IMG/VR virus record: IMGVR_UViG_3300009151_000080
Span: 1 to 60,430 of that record
Length of the DNA: 60,430 nucleotides
Direction: 5' to 3' (one strand)
Origin: a virus
Of the stretch, positions 24,189 through 32,663 are shown piece after piece (position 1 is the first letter of the stretch; each line of letters begins with the position of its first letter). The translations under genes were made by a program, and so were the position numbers. The notes beneath the pieces were generated by a model. It was not told the DNA's origin. It did not search any database and worked only from the letters and a program-made list of their open reading frames with translations.

Positions 24189-24878
24189 CTATCCGTACTT
24201 TTCAACACTTCGTTGAATTCTTTGTATATGATCCTTTAAAACACTATAGTTTTCTAAAATCTCATCTGAAGCTTGGTAGAAATCTTTTATTAGAGATTTA
24301 CTCATCTCTTGGTCTCTTTCACGTCTGGTCTTGATCTTAGCTGCCCATATTTCATATAATTTCTTGAAATCATATTTATTCTTGGGATGTCCAGAATATA
24401 AGAACCGAGGGACCACCTCCATATTTATCTTATGTACTAACTCAACTTGGGATAGATTATATTCAACTAAAGCATACTCGAATCCATATTTAAGAAGTTC
24501 CCTATATATACCTTCATATGTTACTGGTAATAATGAATCTCTTTCAAAATCTTCTTCTTTGATATAGCTATCAAATATAGATACTCTTACTTCAAGGGGA
24601 ATGAAATTAAAATTTACACCCATGATAATAATCATATCTCCAAACTTTTTGAAATCAGCTGTGAATATTGGTGAGTATTTCATCCAGTTAGAATCATCTC
24701 TGTAATGTAAATGATAAAAGCCACCAATCTGCATCTTACCAACTGGCATACTTGTTACTTCTTTATCTGACTTCTGAAACTTATTATAGAAATAAAGGGA
24801 GTTATTCTTATAGTTATCGACTATACCATTCCCATAAACCAGATTGCTTAATTTTACATGTTCTAATAGATCACCCAT
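24189..24878 (-). CDS. Conserved-type virion protein, unknown role
   Basis: 229 residues, with a central block (MQIGGFYHLHYRDDSNWMKY, then MGVNFNFIPLEVRVSIFD) that resembles a head- or baseplate-associated protein of T4-like phages, but I cannot name the family. The C-terminus is a coiled-coil-like helix (KTRRERDQEMSKSLIKDFYQ). Placement directly upstream of the portal gene on the same strand supports a neck or head role. Confidence 0.5.
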   Translation of the reverse strand: MGDLLEHVKLSNLVYGNGIVDNYKNNSLYFYNKFQKSDKEVTSMPVGKMQIGGFYHLHYRDDSNWMKYSPIFTADFKKFGDMIIIMGVNFNFIPLEVRVSIFDSYIKEEDFERDSLLPVTYEGIYRELLKYGFEYALVEYNLSQVELVHKINMEVVPRFLYSGHPKNKYDFKKLYEIWAAKIKTRRERDQEMSKSLIKDFYQASDEILENYSVLKDHIQRIQRSVEKYG

Positions 24879-24896
24879 GAAGACGTGTTATTTATG

Positions 24897-24906
24897 AATA
24901 TATATT
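24897..24906. promoter_or_regulatory. Divergent putative late promoter region
   Basis: AATATATATT lies between the divergent gene starts at 24878 and 24923 and reads as the late motif on both strands. Confidence 0.45.
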
Positions 24907-24922
24907 AAAAAATAAATAACAT

Positions 24923-25429
24923 ATGTTAAACAGCGCACCAAAACAACCAGGTAAGTATAAACAAGGACTTTATATACCAAAGAATAAGGATAAGGTGATA
25001 AAACTAAATAGTCAGGGTGGATTATTTTACAGGTCCGGACTCGAACAGAAAATGATGGTTTATTTTGACAATAATGAGAATATAATCAATTGGGGGGCAG
25101 AACATCTTAGAATACCATACACAAAGACTGAATGGGTAAGTGAGTCTCAAGAATTTAAGACAACCGAACATACCTATTACCCAGACTTTTATTATGAGTT
25201 AAAAAGATCAAATGGAACGATATCAAAGGTAATAGCTGAAGTTAAGCCTAAGTCAGAGACAATGGAACCAAAGATACCAGCAACTCCAACATCAAAACAA
25301 CTGAAAAACTTTGAGTATGCTCTTAAAATGTATAATAAGAACCTAAGTAAGTGGACTTACATGATTGAGTATTGTGAAAAGAAAGGATTTGAGTTTATTA
25401 TTATTACGGAAGAGCTTTTAGGAAGATAA
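24923..25429 (+). CDS. Head completion protein (T4 gp4-like)
   Basis: 168 residues. The family's landmarks are the FYRSGLEQKMMVYFDNNENIINWG block, HLRIPYTKTEW, and TYYPDFYYEL...VIAEVKP, which form a TnsA/PD-(D/E)XK-like nuclease core (Asp in YPDF, Glu and Lys in AEVKP). gp4 acts in completing filled heads before tail joining. Coded on the plus strand opposite to the head genes. Its end overlaps the convergent membrane-protein gene by 26 bases. Confidence 0.8.
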   Translation: MLNSAPKQPGKYKQGLYIPKNKDKVIKLNSQGGLFYRSGLEQKMMVYFDNNENIINWGAEHLRIPYTKTEWVSESQEFKTTEHTYYPDFYYELKRSNGTISKVIAEVKPKSETMEPKIPATPTSKQLKNFEYALKMYNKNLSKWTYMIEYCEKKGFEFIIITEELLGR

Positions 25430-25751
25430 ACCCTAATAAAAATATTGTTGATATAAGACTCAATATATCATATAAGTTTATTATAAGAGACTTTTTAGTT
25501 CCTAAAATTAGAAACTTGGATAATCCAAATGTGATAATAATCCAGAAGTATGGACTAAGATGGGTATATAACGCACCAATTATAATCCATATTAGATAAC
25601 AAATTTTCACATAGTAAAAGGATAGGTACTTTATCGGTTTATTACTGTCAACCGGTTTAAAATAAAAGGTGGATCTGTTTGAGATTTGATAAATCTCAAA
25701 CAGAATAAAAAATAAAGGAAGCCACCAAAATATACTAGTTAGATAACTCAT
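25404..25751 (-). CDS. Small multi-pass membrane protein
   Basis: 115 residues with about four transmembrane helices (residues 5-20, 45-63, 66-85 and 93-112). Such size and topology would fit a holin or superinfection-exclusion protein, but no family is recognised. Its start overlaps the end of the gene at 25735 by 17 bases, suggesting co-translation. Confidence 0.5.
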   Translation of the reverse strand: MSYLTSIFWWLPLFFILFEIYQISNRSTFYFKPVDSNKPIKYLSFYYVKICYLIWIIIGALYTHLSPYFWIIITFGLSKFLILGTKKSLIINLYDILSLISTIFLLGFIFLKALP

Positions 25752-26046
25752 CTTGTGATATAATATTTATTTCTTGTAACTTTCTACAGTTAGAAAGTGA
25801 AATCTGAGAAAGTCTCAAACTACCATTATCAATTTCATTGTATAAAGTTTCGCTTACTAATGCGGTTATTACACTACCACACGTTCTGTCATATTCATGG
25901 GGAACATTTTCAGGATCCCTATCTGAGTATATACTACTCACGTATTTATTATGATCCACCATTGTTACGTGTAGGGAGCAACCATCTGGTCTAACACCCC
26001 ATCCTCTTTCTGACTCTTCCCAATATTGTAGAAATACTTTCTTCAT
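25735..26046 (-). CDS. Unknown 103-residue protein, early-type promoter
   Basis: Start at 26046 (MKKVFLQYWEESERGWG); the longer frame upstream would cross the TATATTTG promoter box and has a hydrophobic unlikely N-terminus. Sequence contains RPDGCSLHVTMVDHNKYV and YDRTCGSVITALVSE. No family recognised. It is probably host-sigma-transcribed, and followed by the membrane protein. Confidence 0.55.
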   Translation of the reverse strand: MKKVFLQYWEESERGWGVRPDGCSLHVTMVDHNKYVSSIYSDRDPENVPHEYDRTCGSVITALVSETLYNEIDNGSLRLSQISLSNCRKLQEINIISQDELSN

Positions 26047-26080
26047 ACTTATATTATTTAATAAAACCTTTTTTGTTTCA

Positions 26081-26088
26081 CAAATATA
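26081..26088 (-). promoter_or_regulatory. Bacteroidota-type -7 element
   Basis: Reads TATATTTG on the minus strand, 35 bases before the start codon at 26046, so it supports that start. Confidence 0.5.
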
Positions 26089-26146
26089 ATGTAAAAATCT
26101 AAAATAACTATAAGTCAGATAAAAAGAAAGCAGAAACATCATAAAT

Positions 26147-26174
26147 AAAAACCTCTCAATTGAGAGGTTTTATT
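26147..26174 (-). terminator. Terminator after the gp55-like gene
   Basis: AAAACCTCTCAA and TTGAGAGGTTTT form a perfect 12-bp hairpin with flanking A and T runs. Confidence 0.85.
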
Positions 26175-26175
26175 T

Positions 26176-26460
26176 TTAGAGTGAGTGAAGACCCATTCCA
26201 TCATTTGATGATTCAATACTGATTAACTTAATCAAGTGTTCGTTATCACCTTTTTTCTTATAAAGGTCGTTGAAACCTTTAGCTAGACCTCTTTTGAATA
26301 CTTCGGTGAAGTAAGCAAATGCGTTGTCTGATTTCTCTTCGTTGAAATTGTGCCAGTTGGAAAACATATCTAGTAAACCAGATTGATAACAATCCATTCT
26401 GTCATCGTTATTATAGTATCTCATCTTTTTGATGGTTCTTTTAGCTAAGATCTCTAACAT
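26176..26460 (-). CDS. Late-transcription sigma factor (T4 gp55-like), 5'-truncated
   Basis: 94 residues from the first available ATG. RMDCYQSGLLDMFSNWHNFNE then KSDNAFAYFTEVFKRGLAKG matches the conserved gp55 / sigma-region-2 block ('NFDPEKS.NPFAYFTQ'). The same frame continues upstream of the ATG, without any ATG, through sequence that still looks like the N-terminus (YLHNKDLYVEIIVSKAQGKL) until it meets a homing-endonuclease remnant at about 26550. T4 gp55 has 185 residues, so the gene here is short, and either starts internally or is broken. gp55 recognises the late -10 box, probably the AATATATAC motif here. Confidence 0.65.
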   Translation of the reverse strand: MLEILAKRTIKKMRYYNNDDRMDCYQSGLLDMFSNWHNFNEEKSDNAFAYFTEVFKRGLAKGFNDLYKKKGDNEHLIKLISIESSNDGMGLHSL

Positions 26461-26544
26461 TAATTTAGATTTGTTTGTTAGTTTTCCTTGAGCTTTTGAT
26501 ACAATAATTTCTACGTATAAGTCTTTGTTGTGTAAATAGATAAG

Positions 26545-26850
26545 CGTTCGATTATTTTTTATAGGAAGAACATAAACCCCCTCCTTGACGCTTTCATGTT
26601 ATATGCAAGATTTGTAATTTGTTTACTATTTACACCAGTAAATTTAACAGCGTCTTTTAGTTTATCAAAAAATATTCATTTTTATCAGAGTCTACCAACT
26701 TTAACACTCTCACTATTACTTTGATTCCTTCTATCGATTGCCTCCTGTGGTATTTTTTTCCCCTTTTTTATTTCCGAAAGTTTTCTTCTGTGTTCATCAG
26801 AAAATTTCATACCAATTCTAGATTCTGATAACTTTTTCCCATATTAAAGA
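26545..26850 (-). pseudogene. Remnant of a NUMOD-containing homing endonuclease
   Basis: Frame fragments read KKLSESRIGMKFSDEHRRK, then LSEIKKGKKIPQEAIDRR (NUMOD3 repeats), a stop, and after a frameshift DKLKDAVKFTGVNSKQITNL ending MKASRRGFMF (NUMOD1). No nuclease domain is left. The wreck abuts the 5' end of the gp55-like gene and the 3' end of the gene at 26844. It is probably a deleted free-standing homing endonuclease. Confidence 0.7.
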
Positions 26851-27239
26851 TCCTTTTCTGTCATGCCTAATTGAGAAAGCATTTCTTGTAAATCACCTGG
26901 TTTACAAGGTTTATCATTTTGATCCACACAGTGTTTTACAACCCCATCACAACTTACAACACCAAGTACCTTACACGGAGTAACAGAGCAATCAGATATA
27001 ACAGAGAATCTACAACCTGGCTTAACATACATACTAAAGTGTCTCCCACTTTCCTTATATTTTGGTAACAGTGACCATTTAACATTATTGAATATATCGG
27101 GGTTGGCTTTTACATATCCTGAAAATTCTTCAAATGTTTCAAAGCTTTCACATTTAACATCTCCTTTAGGAGATTCTTCGATTCCATCTTCATGTGGAAA
27201 AGAGTAGAAGAACTCATTAAACTTTCTAATTTTTTTCAT
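26844..27239 (-). CDS. CTS-bearing cysteine-containing protein, unknown
   Basis: 131 residues starting MKKIRKFNEFF, a capsid-targeting-like N-terminus with FNE. Six cysteines lie in the C-terminal half (GCRFSVISDCSVTPCK, then VSCDGVVKHCVDQNDKPC), suggesting metal binding or disulphides. An AATATATAC element is about 25 bases upstream. No family recognised. Confidence 0.55.
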   Translation of the reverse strand: MKKIRKFNEFFYSFPHEDGIEESPKGDVKCESFETFEEFSGYVKANPDIFNNVKWSLLPKYKESGRHFSMYVKPGCRFSVISDCSVTPCKVLGVVSCDGVVKHCVDQNDKPCKPGDLQEMLSQLGMTEKDL

Positions 27240-27276
27240 ACTAGTATTTATTTTTTAATAATGTATATATTAAAAA

Positions 27277-27304
27277 AAAACCTCAGAATTTCTTCTGAGG
27301 TTTT
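27277..27304 (-). terminator. Terminator after the 427-residue gene
   Basis: AAAACCTCAGAA-TTTC-TTCTGAGGTTTT hairpin, located downstream of the minus-strand gene that ends at 27323. Confidence 0.85.
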
Positions 27305-27322
27305 GTATTTTTATTTCTGTTA

Positions 27323-28606
27323 TTAACCTTTAATTCTTTCCTTGTATTGAAGTTGCTTAACAGCTTGTAATTCCGAGTCAAGATTTTCTTTTCTCTTAGT
27401 TAAGTTACTTAAAGCTACATTAAGTGCCTTTGATTCACCGATATATTTGATTGATGATTCTACTTTTTGAATGTTAAAATCTACGTCTTCTAATTTCAAT
27501 GTGATTTCTCTTTCCTTATCTTCTAATTTTCTCTTAGTAATTAATTCTTTACCCATTTTATTTTCATAGAAGAATGTTAAGTCATAGTTTAATTCATTTC
27601 TAACTTCATTTACTAACTCAAGTGCCGATTCATATTTAAAGAATGAATTGCCGTATCTTTCATCACAACGATATAAATATGTAGCATTTTTATAGTTGAA
27701 TGCAAAAACTTCAAGATATGGATTAATCAAGTTAGAAACTCTTTTAACCACATCCATTTCAACAAATTTATTTAAGTTATTTGATGTTTCAAGTAAAACC
27801 GGGTAGAAGTTCTTATTCACGATAGGAATAATAGGTGATGTAAATAAACTCTCAAGTGTAGTTTCTTTATTCATCTCATCATCATTGATAAAGATAACAC
27901 CTTTCTTATTTACAGCTAAACCGATTGTTAAGTTTTCAGATATTCTGAAGTTAACTCTATCTTCATAGATAGTTGCGAACTGCATACCAGTTTGAAGATT
28001 TCTCAATGTAGCTAATTTTTCATTATCAGTTACATATGTTTCAAGAAGAACCTTTTCTATATTATTCTCAGAAAGTAAGAACCAAGAATCTCTAACTAAA
28101 CAAATATAACCTTCTTCAACTTGCTCCACAATAGTGTATATTGATTCTGATTTACCACCAGAAAGAAGATTTGTTCTTTGTTGAGGAGACTTAGTTAAGT
28201 TATGAACAAACAATTTAATTTCTGGAACCCAGTCATAAATTGCTAACTCATTTAAAACCTTTGACATTCTATCTTGATCTGTCTCAAGATTGATAGTTTG
28301 AAGAAGAACATTGATAGGTTGTCTATAAATCTCTCCTTGGTTTTGGCTATTGAGAACATTGTATAAGTGCTTAAGCTCATAAACAAGCTGATATTCAGCC
28401 ATGTCATTATTAAGCGACTCTAATAAACCTTTAATACTCTTATCAAAGGTGTATGATTTTAGTTTCTCATTTAATGAATTAACTATTTGCTTCTCTGATA
28501 AGTCATTACAAGCATTTATATGTCCTTCAAGTATTACAGAAATATCTTCTTGATCCAAAGATAAATTTTTTCTAAAGTTGAATAACTCTAATTTGAGATT
28601 CTTCAT
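27323..28606 (-). CDS. Unknown 427-residue virion-type protein with C-terminal coiled coil
   Basis: Starts MKNLKLELFNFRKNLSLDQE. The middle is a mixed fold (TIVEQVEEGYICLVRDSWF, then VNFRISENLTIGLAVNKKG). The last 80 residues are a charged coiled coil (TKRKLEDKEREITLKLEDVD). Not recognised. AATATATACATT precedes the start. Size and setting suggest a structural protein. Confidence 0.5.
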   Translation of the reverse strand: MKNLKLELFNFRKNLSLDQEDISVILEGHINACNDLSEKQIVNSLNEKLKSYTFDKSIKGLLESLNNDMAEYQLVYELKHLYNVLNSQNQGEIYRQPINVLLQTINLETDQDRMSKVLNELAIYDWVPEIKLFVHNLTKSPQQRTNLLSGGKSESIYTIVEQVEEGYICLVRDSWFLLSENNIEKVLLETYVTDNEKLATLRNLQTGMQFATIYEDRVNFRISENLTIGLAVNKKGVIFINDDEMNKETTLESLFTSPIIPIVNKNFYPVLLETSNNLNKFVEMDVVKRVSNLINPYLEVFAFNYKNATYLYRCDERYGNSFFKYESALELVNEVRNELNYDLTFFYENKMGKELITKRKLEDKEREITLKLEDVDFNIQKVESSIKYIGESKALNVALSNLTKRKENLDSELQAVKQLQYKERIKG

Positions 28607-28653
28607 AATATCAAACGTTATTTTTTTGTTTCTTAATGTATATATTAGATTCT

Positions 28654-28680
28654 AAAAGTGTATTTTTTACACTTTTTTTA
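28654..28680. terminator. Terminator hairpin in a 141-base intergenic region
   Basis: AAAAGTGTA and TACACTTTT flank a T-rich loop, with a following T-run. On the minus strand it follows a TATATATAC element at about 28723-28731, so a short transcript could be made between them. Confidence 0.7.
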
Positions 28681-28747
28681 TTTCCTTTCCTATGTTGCAA
28701 ACCATTGCCTAATCTATAAGATGTATATATAAATATTAAAAATAGCA

Positions 28748-29503
28748 TTATTTCTGATTGTTTATATCTTTGTCGTCATTTGAATTTCTATTCATGGCAT
28801 TAGCATTATTGCGTGATTGAATAATGTTACTATACCATTTCGTTTTCTTTGGAGTAGCAAATGAATCATTATCCTCCTTTTTATAAGCTGGGTAATAGGT
28901 TTGAACTTCAAATGAAACTGATAACTTAATCGTATTATCACTAGTCATATTCTTTTCTCTAGATATTTCAACCTGATTAGAATCTGGAAGAATCATGACT
29001 GCATCAATATTCATAAAGTTGTATTCAAAATACATAAACCTATATAACCAAAGTGTATCAATAATAGCCTGACTACATTTGAATGTATCAATCTCACTAT
29101 TCAATAGTATAACTAGATCATACTTAGCGGTCACCGGAACCGCTCTTACTTTAGTCAACATCTTTCTAATCTCAGTTTGGTTTTCAATAACCATTTTCAA
29201 CCATACATTGGGATTAGCAAACTCTTCTGCTCTTATATCATAAGACGTTAGAGTTATGTGTCCCCTTGGAATGATGTCTGTATTTAACTCAACATATCTA
29301 TTATTAGAAACAACATCATCCGAAAAGGAATCCAATAGAAATCTTTCGTCACCTGCTAATGAATAATAGAAGGGAACATTTACATTTACATCACCAGAAG
29401 TGAATCTATTTACCCAGTTTACTTGTCCTTCTAACGTATCAAGTACACAGACAGTTAAGTCTCTGAAAAATACGTCCTCCATATTAAATTTTTCACCTAT
29501 CAT
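28748..29503 (-). CDS. T4 gp15-like tail completion/sheath terminator protein (tentative)
   Basis: 251 residues. The order of blocks resembles gp15: FFRDLTVCVLDTLEGQV at the N-terminus, VPFYYSLAGDERF, IPRGHITLTSYDI, an IENQTEIRKMLTKVRAVPV core and KLSVSFEVQTYYPAY near the end. gp15 caps the contractile tail and joins it to the head. The C-terminal tail (NNANAMNRNSNDDKDINNQK) is Asn-rich. A TATATATAG element is nine bases before the start. Confidence 0.55.
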   Translation of the reverse strand: MIGEKFNMEDVFFRDLTVCVLDTLEGQVNWVNRFTSGDVNVNVPFYYSLAGDERFLLDSFSDDVVSNNRYVELNTDIIPRGHITLTSYDIRAEEFANPNVWLKMVIENQTEIRKMLTKVRAVPVTAKYDLVILLNSEIDTFKCSQAIIDTLWLYRFMYFEYNFMNIDAVMILPDSNQVEISREKNMTSDNTIKLSVSFEVQTYYPAYKKEDNDSFATPKKTKWYSNIIQSRNNANAMNRNSNDDKDINNQK

Positions 29504-29520
29504 AGAAACTATATATAAAT

Positions 29521-29612
29521 TTTACAATCTCCTAAAATAATATATACCATAATGAAGTATCTGAAATTTACAATCTCCTAAAATAATATATACCATAATG
29601 AAGTATCTGAAA
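29521..29612 (+). repeat. Perfect 46-bp tandem duplication of a promoter and start codon
   Basis: The 46-base unit beginning TTTACAATCTCC and ending GTATCTGAAA occurs twice back to back (29521-29566 and 29567-29612). Each copy holds an AATATATACC element and an ATGAAGTATCTGAAA start. The first ATG (29552) makes only an 8-residue peptide; the second (29598) starts the real gene. Confidence 0.95.
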
Positions 29613-30311
29613 TATTTTGAATCACAATCCGAACCTAATCTGAAAGAGAAAATAGATTCCATTGTTAGTATGTATCAATATCTATGGAATCTTGGAATAG
29701 GTGACTCTTTAGGTAACTTTACCGGAGAATGTTCTACTATCTTCACTGGATTTATAGATCATAATAGTGGATGGAGAAAAGGTGGAAAACCACCCTATTC
29801 TTTTAAAGTTGATGAGTTTATCGATGCGGTTAATAACGATAAGGTATATGGGATGGATCGGAAAATGGAAACAATAAACAAGTTGTATAGATTAAGTTTA
29901 TCTACTAGATATACCGATACTGAGGAAGATATTGAGAAAATGATTAGACCTATACTCGATATGAGAAATTTTGGAGAACAGATTATTAAGTCACATAAAA
30001 TAAGTAGGTATTATAATGGATGGTCTATGAAACCATGTTATAATGTTGAGATTAAATTAAACAATGAACTTTTTATTCATTCTGATGATCAAATTTATGA
30101 TTGGGGTCAAGTGTTATCATTTTCAACTAATAGAGAGGAGTATGATGACGCTAAAAGTAAACTTCGTGAGGTTGAAAAAGAACTATATCAAATAGTTAGA
30201 AGTATTAAATATAAAGCAAACACACTTAATATAAAATATGATGTGGAAGTAAATACTCGATCTTCGTTTAATGATTTTAATTCGATTTATTTATTAATGA
30301 TACCAAAGTAA
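29598..30311 (+). CDS. CTS-bearing 237-residue protein, unknown
   Basis: Starts MKYLKYFESQSEP, with the capsid-targeting-like pattern and a possible cut after YFE. Middle: SIVSMYQYLWNLGIGD, FTGFIDHNSGWRKGGKPPYS. C-terminus: helical plus strands. No family recognised. The start lies in the second copy of the 46-bp duplication, giving two promoter copies. Followed by the clamp-loader gene on the same strand. Confidence 0.55.
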   Translation: MKYLKYFESQSEPNLKEKIDSIVSMYQYLWNLGIGDSLGNFTGECSTIFTGFIDHNSGWRKGGKPPYSFKVDEFIDAVNNDKVYGMDRKMETINKLYRLSLSTRYTDTEEDIEKMIRPILDMRNFGEQIIKSHKISRYYNGWSMKPCYNVEIKLNNELFIHSDDQIYDWGQVLSFSTNREEYDDAKSKLREVEKELYQIVRSIKYKANTLNIKYDVEVNTRSSFNDFNSIYLLMIPK

Positions 30312-30356
30312 ACTTTTAAAATATAAAACTTATAAAAATTCCTATTTATAAGTTAT

Positions 30357-31337
30357 ATGAAAAATTTATTACTCTCCGAAAGATGGCGTCCTAGAACTAT
30401 AGAAGACGTTGTATTACTCCCTAGAATACGGAGAATATTTGAAAACGGACTTAACCAAAATGTTATTCTATTTGGTAATTTTGGTACAGGTAAAACCACT
30501 TTAGCCAGAATACTTATCGGTAAGTACTCCAAGGATAAACCTTATCTTGAACTTAACTCTTCATTTTATACCTCAATTGATACTCTTAGATCTAAAATAG
30601 ATGATTTCTGCTCTAGGGTTTATATGGGATTTGATTTAGAAAAAGATATAACAAGAGATTCAACAAAATATGTTTTCTTAGATGAGTTTGAAAGAACATC
30701 TACACAATACCAAGACGCTCTTAAAGCTTATATAGAAGAGTTCTCTGCTAAAAATGTTAGGTTTATTTTTACTACAAACCATATAACAAAGGTATCTCCG
30801 GGTATATTATCAAGACTTATACAAGTAAACTTTGACTGTCAAACCCCAGAAGAAGAAAGATACTTGAAAACTGAGATATACAAAAGAATAACTAATGTTA
30901 TTTGTAAGAAGGAGGAGTTTGAGATACCTAAAGAGGAGTTGATTAAGATAATCAATAAAAAGTTTCCAGACTTTAGGTCAATAATGATTGAGTTAGATCA
31001 TTACAAGCAGACCGGTAGTTCCAATATAACTAACACTACTTTAAATCTTAAACTCAGAAATGATTTATATAATCTTGTTTTTGATAAATCAAAGACCTAT
31101 GACGATACTTACCACTTTCTGATGAATAATTTCGGTGATGATAAAATAGATGAGATGATTGGACTATTCAGCAGACCATTTATAGAATGGGTCATATCGG
31201 ATAATAAATCTTATATCGATAAGTTATTCAAGGTAAACTATATTATAACAGAACACACAAAGTTACTGGAAACAAGTACAGATCCAATCGTATTAGGAAT
31301 GACTGTAGTTGGAAAGATAAAAGATTTGTTCTCTTAG
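30357..31337 (+). CDS. Sliding-clamp loader ATPase (T4 gp44/RFC small-subunit-like)
   Basis: 326 residues. AAA+ motifs: GNFGTGKTT (Walker A, 40-48), VFLDEFER (Walker B, 106-113), FIFTTNH (sensor 1, 137-142) and an SRL where clamp loaders have SRC (152-154). The C-terminal collar-like domain is helical. It loads the gp45-type clamp for replication, and in T4 that clamp also activates late transcription. Ends four bases inside the convergent next gene. Confidence 0.8.
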   Translation: MKNLLLSERWRPRTIEDVVLLPRIRRIFENGLNQNVILFGNFGTGKTTLARILIGKYSKDKPYLELNSSFYTSIDTLRSKIDDFCSRVYMGFDLEKDITRDSTKYVFLDEFERTSTQYQDALKAYIEEFSAKNVRFIFTTNHITKVSPGILSRLIQVNFDCQTPEEERYLKTEIYKRITNVICKKEEFEIPKEELIKIINKKFPDFRSIMIELDHYKQTGSSNITNTTLNLKLRNDLYNLVFDKSKTYDDTYHFLMNNFGDDKIDEMIGLFSRPFIEWVISDNKSYIDKLFKVNYIITEHTKLLETSTDPIVLGMTVVGKIKDLFS

Positions 31338-31969
31338 TCGTCTATTTCATTTCCTATTACTTTAGCAATAACTATCTCAATACTAATAGTATTATCTTTA
31401 CGAATAATCTCTGTTCCTTCAAGAGATCTTCTTTGATTATTCTTAATATCAATTTTGGTTATTTGCCACTCCTTAGGTAATCTACCAGCTACGGTCATAA
31501 AGTATCTATTTATATATTTACCAGCCTCTACATGAGGAACATCCTTAACCCATATATTAAAGATAGGCTCATCACGTCTTGTAGATGATTTAGTTATTTT
31601 ATATTTATAATCATGATCCTCAAATAACTCATCTATAATATCTATAGTTAGATTATGTCTCATTCTTCTCCACATAGTATAATAGAGATCAAGAAAATCA
31701 TCTACCTTTCTACTATACCAAGAATCGTCCCTGTTATCTATTAGAATCTTAATAGAATCTACAATTTCTTGATATGACATACCATCATTCGCCACACTTT
31801 CTATATCAAGATCGTCATTTACTTTACAAAAGATTGTTTGTATATCAGTCATAACATCATCTACATCTTCATGTTCTTTACCATAATCAAGGATGAGTTT
31901 AGCTATTTGTTCCGGTGTTTCGGATTCATACCATTCTTTAGATTCTTTAAAAAGTTTAATATGTTTCAT
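31334..31969 (-). CDS. CTS-bearing 211-residue protein, unknown
   Basis: Starts MKHIKLFKESKEWYES, a clear capsid-targeting-like N-terminus with a possible cut after FKE. Acidic, helical middle (VDDVMTDIQTIFCKVND) and a C-terminal beta segment (KITKSSTRRDEPIFNIWVKD). No family recognised. AATATATACTCATT ends directly at the ATG, so the mRNA would be nearly leaderless. Confidence 0.55.
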   Translation of the reverse strand: MKHIKLFKESKEWYESETPEQIAKLILDYGKEHEDVDDVMTDIQTIFCKVNDDLDIESVANDGMSYQEIVDSIKILIDNRDDSWYSRKVDDFLDLYYTMWRRMRHNLTIDIIDELFEDHDYKYKITKSSTRRDEPIFNIWVKDVPHVEAGKYINRYFMTVAGRLPKEWQITKIDIKNNQRRSLEGTEIIRKDNTISIEIVIAKVIGNEIDD

Positions 31970-32002
31970 AATGAGTATATATTAATTTTAATATATAACT
32001 TT

Positions 32003-32395
32003 ATGGCAGCAATAGATTTTACAGATTTTTATATTATCGGACCAGAAGACCCGTATTACGTGGCTAATGAGGTTGTTTCTTCTGAGATAATAGAAGTTAT
32101 TATACAGAAATATAAAATGGTTCTTTTCACTAATAAAGGGGAAGTAATGGGGGATTCAAACTTCGGAGCAAATCTACTAGAGCTATTATATGAGACTAAA
32201 GTATCTGAATCATATGTAAGGACTATAATAGAACAACAAATACAAGCTTATATACCAGAACTATTAAATGCTAATTATACTCTACAAATAATATTTACTC
32301 AGGATCCAAATAACTATCAAGATATGATGTTTATTTTATTATCTGTTGCTGACTACAATATATACGCTCAGTTTGGTAATATTTCAACTTACTAA
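32003..32395 (+). CDS. Baseplate wedge protein (T4 gp25-like)
   Basis: 130 residues from the ATG at 32003 (MAAIDFTDFYIIGPEDPYY); the longer frame to 31838 would read through the AATATATAAC promoter and the divergent gene. Middle and end (MVLFTNKGEVMGDSNFGANL, then LELLYETKVSESYVRTIIEQ) fit the gp25/lysozyme-like wedge family, with the conserved G...(F)G..L pattern. gp25 joins the baseplate to the sheath in contractile tails. Confidence 0.65.
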   Translation: MAAIDFTDFYIIGPEDPYYVANEVVSSEIIEVIIQKYKMVLFTNKGEVMGDSNFGANLLELLYETKVSESYVRTIIEQQIQAYIPELLNANYTLQIIFTQDPNNYQDMMFILLSVADYNIYAQFGNISTY

Positions 32396-32550
32396 TATAT
32401 TCTAGATATTAATTCTTTAACATCTAAAGTACTCTCTCTATAAAAGAATTCCTTTAATCTTCTTTCTGGAAATTTAGAATTTCTCCAAAATGAAGCAACT
32501 GATTTGTTAACTTCAAAAAAATCTTCAAGCTTCATTGAATATTTTTTCAT
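32392..32550 (-). CDS. Small HTH-like protein
   Basis: 52 residues from the Met at 32550 (MKKYSMKLEDFFEVNKS); Met at 32535 is an alternative. VNKSVASFWRNSKFPERRLKEF reads like a recognition helix of a small Cro-like DNA-binding protein. Convergent with the gp25-like gene, overlapping four bases. Target unknown. Confidence 0.45.
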   Translation of the reverse strand: MKKYSMKLEDFFEVNKSVASFWRNSKFPERRLKEFFYRESTLDVKELISRIY

Positions 32551-32663
32551 TATATAAAATTCTATAAAATATACATCTATCACCAACATTATATTATATT
32601 TATACAAATAGTTTAAAAGAGGAAACGAACTTTTTTATATATAAATAAAAAAAGTTTTATTAT

